DNA of 64,000 nucleotides from Buxus sempervirens (taxonomy: Eukaryota; Streptophyta; Magnoliopsida; Buxales; Buxaceae). The stretch is taken from the NCBI GenBank assembly GCA_947561395.2, contig OX387182.1, positions 40,851,949-40,915,948 of the forward strand, given 5' to 3'. The translations under genes and the position numbers were made by a program. The notes under the pieces are model-generated. The model was given only the letters and a program-made list of their open reading frames with translations, made no database searches and had not been told where the DNA came from. Every line of letters begins with the position of its first letter. Positions within the stretch are counted from its first letter, which is position 1. Below are positions 57,109 to 64,000 of this stretch, piece after piece.

Positions 57109-57671
57109 TGTAAGCACCTCATTTTTGCGCTCTCGGAAAAGCCAGAAATGCAAAACCCGGCTAAAAAGTCAAACCCTGAGGGGTCGAAAGTTGACCTTTT
57201 GATCAAATGAAATTTGGCCACCTTGCTTTAGCTCAATGGATAGAGCATCCCGACACGAGTCCAACGCAATCGAGTTTGCAGGAATCGGAGTCCGGATGAA
57301 GGTTCTGCGGGCGGTCAAACTTAAGGAAGAGCTGAGAGTTGACTTTTCCTCGAACTCCGTGCCAAGTACCTTGCTCTATACCACTGGATGGAGAATCTCG
57401 ACACGGTTCCAACACAATTGGGTTTGCAGGAATCGGAGTCCGGATGAGGGTTCTGCGGGCAGTCAAACTTAAGGGAAGGCCAAAAGTTTACTTTTCCTCG
57501 AATCCCGTGCCAAGTGCTTAGCCCTATGTCATTAAATAGAGGGCTCCGATACGAGTTCAACGTAATTGAGTTTGCTCAAATCGGAGTTCAGATGAGTAAG
57601 ATATGAGCTGTTGAAGTTTCCGAGCAGCAAAACCAGAAACTGCACACGTGGCGCAGAAACTGCACACGTGG
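57109..57671 (+). mobile_element. LTR C1 of the long-LTR family, first part
   Basis: It starts TGTAAGCACC within the element 3 array (preceding five bases GCCAC; the other end is outside the window). It carries tandem ~145-bp units, the first with TAGCTCAATGGATAGAGCAT (57226-57245), then ABRE at 57644-57652 and a second ABRE interrupted by LTR C2 at 57671. It continues at 60945. Confidence 0.85.
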
Positions 57672-58415
57672 TGTAAGAACCTCATTTTTGCACCCCCGGA
57701 AATGCCAGAAATGCAAACCCTAGACAGAAAGTCAAAAAACCTTAAGGGGTGAAAAGTTGACTTTTTGATCAAGTGATAATTGGCCACCTTGATTTATCTC
57801 AATGGATAGAGAATCCCGACACGGTTCCAACGCAACTGAGTTTGCTGGAATCGGAGTCCGGATGAAGGATCTATGAGCCGGTCAAACTTGAGGGGGAGCT
57901 GAAAGTTGACTTTCTGCTAAACCCCGAATCAACTACTTAACCCTACACCAATGGATAGAGGACTCCGATACGGTTCTAACGCAACTGAGTTTGCCCAAAT
58001 CGGAGTCTGGATGAAGAAGATGTAAGCAGTTGAAGATCTAGGGCAACGTGCTGGAAAACTGCACACGTGGCAAGCAGCAGAGCAAAAAGGTCCCAGGGAT
58101 TAAATCTGTAATTACCCTAATCAATGAAAAGTATCTCAAGGGTAAAGCTGCAGATACCTAAGGGTATCAGGGACCAGATCCATAAGTATCAAAACTTGAA
58201 CAAATATCCCAGGGACCAATCTGTAAATATCCAAAAGTATCAGGGACTAAATCTGTAAATATAAAAAGTATCAAGGACTAAATCTGTAAATATCCAAAGG
58301 TATCAGGGACTAAATTTGTAAAAATCCAAAGTTCTAGGGACCAATCCACAAATATTAGGATTTACTCATAATTGATGTCCCCTATGGGCATGCATGGGCA
58401 TCATCCATGCATGCA

Positions 58416-58468
<53 letters not shown>

Positions 58469-60939
58469 CCCCCCATGATCATACATCATCATCCATACAT
58501 GCATCCCCTCTTTCTCATGGTTGATGAGCATGCATGTGCATCATACATGCATGCCATCCATCCATAACTCTCTATCTCTCTCTCTCTCCCCCATAATTGT
58601 GTCCCCCGTGCATGCATACACATCACATGCATGCATGCCCATACCACCCCAATATAAAAAGCCCAAGCCCCCATATGTATGGGGGGTTGAGCACATTGTC
58701 TCTCCATGCTTCTTCTTCTCCAAGAGCTCCTACTCCTCTCCCATCTCACCCAAGCTCTCTTCACCTCTCTCAAGCTCTCTTCCATGGCTTCCTAAACCCC
58801 CCACCACCACTTTCCACCACCATTCTCTACCACATCCAAGCAAGGAAGGGAGGAACACTTGCTGTTGCTGCAAGAAGGAAGCTGCTCCAGCCCTCATCTC
58901 TACTCCAAGGAAGCTTCACACCCAGTCCCCAAGGGTATAAGTCCCCAAGGTGAGCTCCTTCCCACCTTTTGTTTAACATAGGTGAACATGAGATAGACTG
59001 GAGCATATAAGGTCTCATGCATATGGAAATATTTCTGTTGTGCATTTGGTGGGCATTATCTCTCTTTTGTCTTCGTTTTTTATGATAATACAAGAGCAAC
59101 TACCCCTTTAAATGGTAAGATTTTCGTTTAAGCAAAAGAGAAGAAGAGGTTTCTTGTTTAGGCTCAATTTTTAAGCACTATGAGGTTGCTGTTTTGCCCT
59201 CTTAATATGGTTATTATTCCCTCATTCAATAGGGGAGTATGTTCCCTTTTTATTCCTATATCATGTACCCCCATGTTAACCCCCCTCTTTCCCTTCTTTA
59301 AATAGGTTTGGTTGGATGTCTTGGTGTTGGTTTTTGAGCATGAGATTAATGATAGGGCTTGTTGGCATGTTTAGGGTAGATTACATGTTTTTTTTTTAGG
59401 TTCATACTCTTTGATGCTTTCATATTAATCCCTTTAAGCTACTTGTAAGTAATATGCATGCTTACCTTTCAACACATGCTCCCTCATGAAGCATGCCCAC
59501 TCACACACACACTTTTGTCCCATGTATAAAAAGCTGTCAAAATGCATGTAGTTTTCATGGTTTAAGAGCATGCATGCTAGGCTTTGTTGATGGATTTGGG
59601 TTGTCCATGTTTGCTTATTGACATGTGGAGTATGAGGAACCAAGACAGGGACACTTAGGTCCCTGTCACAGTGCTGGAACACCCCAAGAGGCTTAAGAAT
59701 CCAAGCCCATAGCAAAAATCCAAAAAAAATAGCTTCTATAGGTTGATCCGGCAACTCAAGCCGGATCAACTGAAACCCATGTGTAGCCGGCTAAAGATGC
59801 CGGATACACAGAACCCCATGTGTAGCCGGCTAAAGATGCCGGATACACAGAACCCTGTGTGTAACCGGCATCTCAGGCCGGCTATACTGCCAGATTGCAT
59901 TTTTGCTAATTTTGTGATATTGTGCTAATTTTCTTGGTTTATTTGAGCAATCCGGATGAACCAGAAGGGACCCGGAAACCCGAGATGGGCCTTGGACACC
60001 CGATCCAATTTGATTCTAGTGGGCCTTCCAACGGGGCCCACTAAGCCCGACCAACATCCTTTTTGTTAAATAAAGGTAATTAAATTGATTGAGTGGGCCA
60101 AACCCGCTGAGGCCCACCAAAGCCCAACTGGGGTAGCATGCATGTCTAGGTCTAGGCATGGTTTGGCCGAGACCAAGGGCAAGGCCTATCGGGCCCACGA
60201 AGCCCATTAACCAACCAACTTAGGGTTTCCAAACCCTAACTCAAGAAGTCTTGGGCTTTCAAGCCCAAGCCCAGGTAAAGGGCCCCAAGCCCAATGCTTG
60301 GCCCATTTTGGCACAGATAAGAAAGATAATCAAAACTACCTGGAAACCAACTGTGTGGCCCACTCAAGGGCCTACGAAGCAACCCGGCCCACCTTTGCAT
60401 GAAATCCACTTAAATAAACAAACTTAAACTTTAAAGTAAAATCAATTCACTTGAACCAAAGCCCAAAGGGCCTCTCAGGCTAGACTGAGGCCCACCAAGG
60501 GACATGTGGGCTCAACCAAGCCCACCAAGGGATCTGTGGGCCTTCCAACGGGGCCAACCCAATTAGACCCACTTCATTCAATAATAAGAAGATAAAATCA
60601 AATAAAGGGACCCACACCTCTTTGGCGATCCCGCCAGACTTAACCGAATTGAATGCTGGATTAGGAATCGGGTGAGTGAGGGACCAACTGAGTTGACTCA
60701 AACCAGGGAAACTTATGGGACCCGTCATTTGACGGGGTGGACTGGGGTGTCTACGGACTTCCCCAGACCGCAACCGAGAACCTACTTAGAATCTCAAGCC
60801 ACAGACCAAGCCTTAATAGACAAACTTAGGCACCCAGGTGTCTGCCTGCACCCCATCAGGCAGTGGCAACTCCAAACAATCCCGAGGCATGCATCGTTTT
60901 GTGTGCGCTTCGTCGTGCGACCGAAATCGGGTGCGCACA
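57672..60939 (+). mobile_element. Solo LTR C2 (3268 bp), nested in LTR C1
   Basis: TGTAAGAACC to GTGCGCACA, with exact target duplication CGTGG (57667-57671 and 60940-60944). Landmarks: tandem units (57780-58010), ABRE (58063-58071), tandem 'agggactaaatctgtaaatatc' units (58145-58340), CATGCATG motifs and CT runs (58388-58640), TATA (58652-58660), donor-like CCCAAG|GTGAGC (58949/58950), CCGGC...GCCGG dyads (59742-59885), GGCCCA-rich part (60000-60560), inverted telobox (60220-60240) and internal PBS-like TGGCAACTCC (60864-60873). No coding region. Confidence 0.92.
58388..58660 (+). promoter_or_regulatory. RY-motif-rich core promoter of LTR C2
   Basis: Several CATGCATG/CATGCA words lie within 270 bases, with (CT)n runs between, ending in the TATA box AATATAAAAAG at 58651-58661. 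RY motifs are bound by B3 factors (ABI3, FUS3, LEC2) of the seed programme, and GA/CT runs by BPC proteins. LTR D has the same arrangement at 54615-54970 on the minus strand. Confidence 0.6.
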
Positions 60940-61111
60940 CGTGGCAGCCAACGCAGCAAAATATCTTGGGGACTAAATTGTAAATATCCAAAATTTGCTA
61001 AAAATCTCAGGGACTAAACCAAAATTCGCAGGAACCAATCCGTAATTGCTTAAAAGTGTCAAATCGGTCGAATCGGTCAAGTCGAGGGGCAAATCCATAA
61101 TTTTTCGATTT

Positions 61112-61356
61112 GTATCCGGCATTTAATGCCGGATACACGTGCCCCTATTCATATCCGGACTCCAAGGCCGGATACAAAGATTTGCTCGGCGAGATTCGCG
61201 CCGATTCTCTGACAAATTCACGGCGGAATTAATTTTTGCAAATTATTATGTTTTGTATCCGGCATTTAATGTCGGATACAAATGAAGCTTAGTGTATCCG
61301 GCCTTGGAGGCCGGATACACATAGGGTATAGTGCATCCGGCCTTCAAGGCCGGATA
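61112..61356. repeat. Five CCGGC/GCCGG dyads upstream of the C1 TATA box
   Basis: Five near-perfect inverted repeats of about 25 bases, with arms GTATCCGGCATT/AATGCCGGATAC or GTATCCGGCCTT/AGGCCGGATAC. They lie at 61112-61136, about 61149-61174, 61256-61280, 61293-61317 and 61332-61356. The last ends 12 bases before the TATA box. A sixth, GC-rich patch (CTCGGCGAGATTCGCGCCGA) lies between the second and third. Confidence 0.88.
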
Positions 61357-62357
61357 CATTAAGATTGTTATAAAAAGGGGCAGCAGCCCCCTTTCCAATG
61401 GTTGCTTGGCCTTGACCCCTTTCTCCCCTTTCCTTCTTCATCCGAACCACCCACTTTTGAGCTCCCTTGCCTCCACCACCTTCTCACTTCACCCCAAGGC
61501 TACTCCACCCCTTTTTCTTCCTCCTTCCTCTTCCTTTCTACCCCAACACAAGGAGAAAGCCTTGCTGCTGCTGCTGTCAAGAGGAGGTGATTCCAGTTGG
61601 TGTGTTGCTTCAAAGGAGAACCTCCACCTCACACAAGAACCTAGGGAGCCCCAGGTATCGATCCTCACCTTGTTTTACTTTACATATATGAAGATGGGAT
61701 CCTTCTAAGCATGTTACTGTGTATGGTTTTCTTCCCTTGCTGTAAGCCTATTCTAAGGTTTCTATGGCATGTGCATGTCTCTCACTTCATCACATGAAAA
61801 CCACCAAAGGTAAGAAGTCCACGTAGGTATGTTTAGGGAGCATGGGAGTCCATTTTTTTTACACATTTTAGTGCCTTTAGTTGCTGTTTTTGGGTTTATT
61901 TTAAGCTTTTTTCAGGACGAGCATGTTCCTCCCTTCTTCATCTGGTGTACCCCCATGATAAGCCCCCATTTCCCTTCTCCCCTCTCCTTTTTGTTTTCTC
62001 ACTGTTTTAAGGTGTCTTGGGTGTTTTACTGCTGATCATGCACCCCAACCCCTCCTTTACCTCTTGCTGTATTTTCTTTGTTTGTAATGGCATATGGTGA
62101 CATGCATGCATGAAGTTTGCTTATTTTTCTAGGGAGCATGATAGGGTCTCATGAGCACTCTCTCTTTCTTTTTTTTTTTTCCGCTATAATCACATGCATG
62201 ATCGAATAGGAACATATGTGAGCTGCTGTTTTTTTTTCTATTAAAAGGAAGTCAGTCCTTAGGGACCACGTCTACTTGCTTGCTATTGCTATTGGGAATG
62301 AATGTATGCTTCTTTTTCACTAGAGCTTGCTTTTTTTATATGTACCAAAGTAAGTTG

Positions 62358-62705
62358 CTGCTGGGGACAGCAGTAAACCCCCACTGTTTGCTGTTGTCCC
62401 AGCAGGTTGGAAGGCCTAAGCATCCCATCCCCCCCCCCCCCCCCCCCCCCCCCCACCAGCCTAGCCTCTTAACCCACTATCATGCTCCCTAACCCTTTTT
62501 CCATTAACCCAAGTAAGTTGCTGCTGGGGACAGCAGTAAACCCCCACTGTTTGCTGCTGTCCCAGCAGGTTGGAAGGCCTAAGCATCCCCCCCAAGCCTA
62601 GCCTCTTAACCCACTGTCATGCTCCCTAACCCTTTTTCCATTAACCCAAGCAAGTTGCTGCTGGGGACAGCAGTAAACCCCCACTGTTTGCTGCTGTCCC
62701 AGCAG
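62358..62705 (+). repeat. Tandem hairpin array (CTGCTGGGGACAGCAG stems) in LTR C1
   Basis: Three copies of a stem-loop: 5' arm CTGCTGGGGACAGCAG (62358, 62521, 62658), loop TAAACCCCCACTGTTTG, 3' arm CTGCTGTCCCAGCAG (ending 62405, 62568, 62705; the first has one change). Period is 137 bases, or 163 where a poly-C tract is included. Diverged relatives are near 63013, 63314 and 63665. Confidence 0.9.
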
Positions 62706-63400
62706 CTTTGAAAACCCAAACCACCCCCCAGACTTGAGGTGCTGCAACACCTACCAGCGAGCCTTCAGCTCCATGAAAGTATGCTCCCCTTGCCCCTTGT
62801 ATTGTCATGACTTATATACGCACCAATAGCACCTTCTGCCCTTGGCAGTACACCAAACCCCACTACAAACTTGGTGTCTAAGTTGCTGTCCCTATACCCA
62901 CAGCAAGCTTTCCTTTTGATTTCTTGAGAATGTAGGTATGATGCATCTTAGTATTGAATTATTTTGATAAGTGTTCCCACCATACGCTGTTTTGGTTCAT
63001 GAGTGTGCACACCTAAGTTGCTGCTGGGAGCAGCAGCAGCACCTCCGTCCTCGCCAGGTTACCTCCATGCATGCATGTAGAACTCACTTGGTGGTTTGTT
63101 TGGTCTAGACACATGTTTTGTCTGGTTATTTGCCGTTTTTACATATATATGCAAGCATGCTCCTTTCCATGCAACTTGCCATGTTTATGTGAAATGCCAT
63201 GCTCCCCTAACCCCCCGCCATTTCCTGTATTTTTGATATGCATATGAAGGCATGCTCTCTTCCCACTTTGCCCTCCTTTTCCGACATTTTTCAAGCCCAC
63301 CCGAGTCCCATGTAAGTTGCTGCTGGGGGGTGGGACAGCAACATGTCCGGGTTGCCGGTGGCTGTCCACCACCCCCCCAACAGGTTACCCCAAATGTTTG

Positions 63401-63432
<32 letters not shown>

Positions 63433-64000
63433 TTGTAGCACCTGCTGTTCCCAGCAGACCTGACACCCATGCACCCTTCGACCACTTAGCGAGGCTTTAA
63501 TCCCAGCTCATTAGCTGCTGCCGCACTGTTATTTCTGCTACGCCATGTTTGTCACATGCAGGTTTGGTGCTTCATTGGTTTAGCATAAAATGCATGATTG
63601 TATGGTTTGGATTGTGGCTGATTTGCGACGTGAAGTCATGGAAGTTAGAGTGTCACCCCACCTTGTTCTGCTGCCAGAAACAGCAGCAAGGAACTCGTTG
63701 CTGGGTGCTGTCCCAGCTAGTTCGGCATCACCCCCCACCCCCCCCCCCCCCCCCCCCCCCCATACACCCATGGCTAAGCCCCTTGCCTTAGCTAAGAAGC
63801 CCAAAAGGAAGTCGAAAGTGTGGCCTGTATCCCATGAACTGAACCAACGTGGGCCTTCCCAAGGGCCCACATGACTTGTGGGAAGCCCCCAAGAAGCCCA
63901 CAAACGTATCCCAACGGGCAAAACCCTTTAGACGTATTTTGTGTGTGATCTTTGATTTTCATTAATTCAAATAATCTCATAACTAAACCAAACGAACCAA

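Larger units (their letters stand above)
60945..64000 (+). mobile_element. LTR C1, second part, runs off the window
   Basis: It resumes right after the target duplication of C2. Landmarks: GTATCCGGC/GCCGGATAC dyads (61112-61356), TATA (61368-61376), donor-like CCCAG|GTATCG (61654/61655), hairpin array with CTGCTGGGGACAGCAG (62358-62705 and weaker copies to 63700), three poly-C tracts (62429-62454, 63404-63431, 63738-63761) and the beginning of a GGCCCA-type part near 63850. It has no end in the window, so the LTR exceeds 3.6 kb without C2. No credible gene. Confidence 0.8.

Noticed and set aside
57226-57300. A tRNA gene at the TAGCTCAATGGATAGAGC word
   Set aside because: There is no acceptor stem, anticodon arm or box B at proper spacing; kept only as a low-level finding.
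58521-58953. Frames of 118-139 codons in LTR C2 (Ser/His/Pro-rich) and similar ones in LTR D
   Set aside because: Caused by CT runs and CATGCATG repeats; the reading is not preserved between C2 and D.
63185-63980. Gly- or Pro-rich frames near the right edge
   Set aside because: Produced by poly-C tracts and hairpin repeats of LTR C1.

Overview
The window is repeat-rich nuclear DNA from a flowering plant. The evidence is nested Ty3/gypsy elements of the Tat/Ogre type, Ty1/copia elements, long GGCCCA-rich LTRs, and remnants of a plant exostosin-family (GT47) glycosyltransferase gene with plant-style introns. It is probably a eudicot with a large genome, but I cannot name the species. I see no intact host gene, CRISPR array, rRNA or bona fide tRNA gene.

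Left block (1-24624) is a three-deep nest. Gypsy element 1 (minus strand, 355-14037) has an antisense ORF, pol with two RNase H domains, gag-protease, a tandem-repeat leader, a PBS and a 5' LTR. It sits inside gypsy element 2 (minus, 14038-22389; gag part, another leader array, PBS, LTR). Element 2 sits inside copia element 4 (minus, 22390-24624). The left edge (1-354) is the end of a further LTR that cuts the antisense ORF of element 1.

Middle block (24625-45155) is the only host-like DNA. It has a DNA-transposon-like stretch, short dispersed repeats, microsatellites and a segmental duplication. Two incomplete copies of a GT47 gene lie here: 3' exons at 28945-29614 and middle exons at 44506-44860. 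Copia element 5 (29615-34545) lies in a GT47 exon. Copia element 6 (Tork/Tnt1-like, 35426-43287) lies in the duplicated segment and itself holds solo LTR A (36012-38805, exact 5-bp target duplication).

Right block (45155-64000) is built on gypsy element 3 (minus, 47891-57108), a sister of element 1. On its left it abuts LTR B at a chimeric junction. Its gag is split by solo LTR D (minus, 51722-55693). Its leader is split by LTR C1 (57109-57671 and 60945 to the window end), which is split by solo LTR C2 (57672-60939).

The five LTRs A, B, C1, C2 and D form one family of very long LTRs (2.8-4 kb) and are the most unusual content. No internal coding region for the family is visible. Every copy has an ABRE/G-box (CACGTGGC), paired in four of the five; a TATA box; a splice-donor-like site about 280-500 bases downstream of it; and GGCCCA/TGGGCC-rich DNA. 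All complete copies also carry an inverted telobox pair and a primer-binding-site-like motif captured inside the LTR end. Copies C2 and D add many CATGCATG (RY) motifs next to the TATA box. Short palindromic cassettes recur in the LTRs and leaders of both gypsy families, with different core words in the same position.
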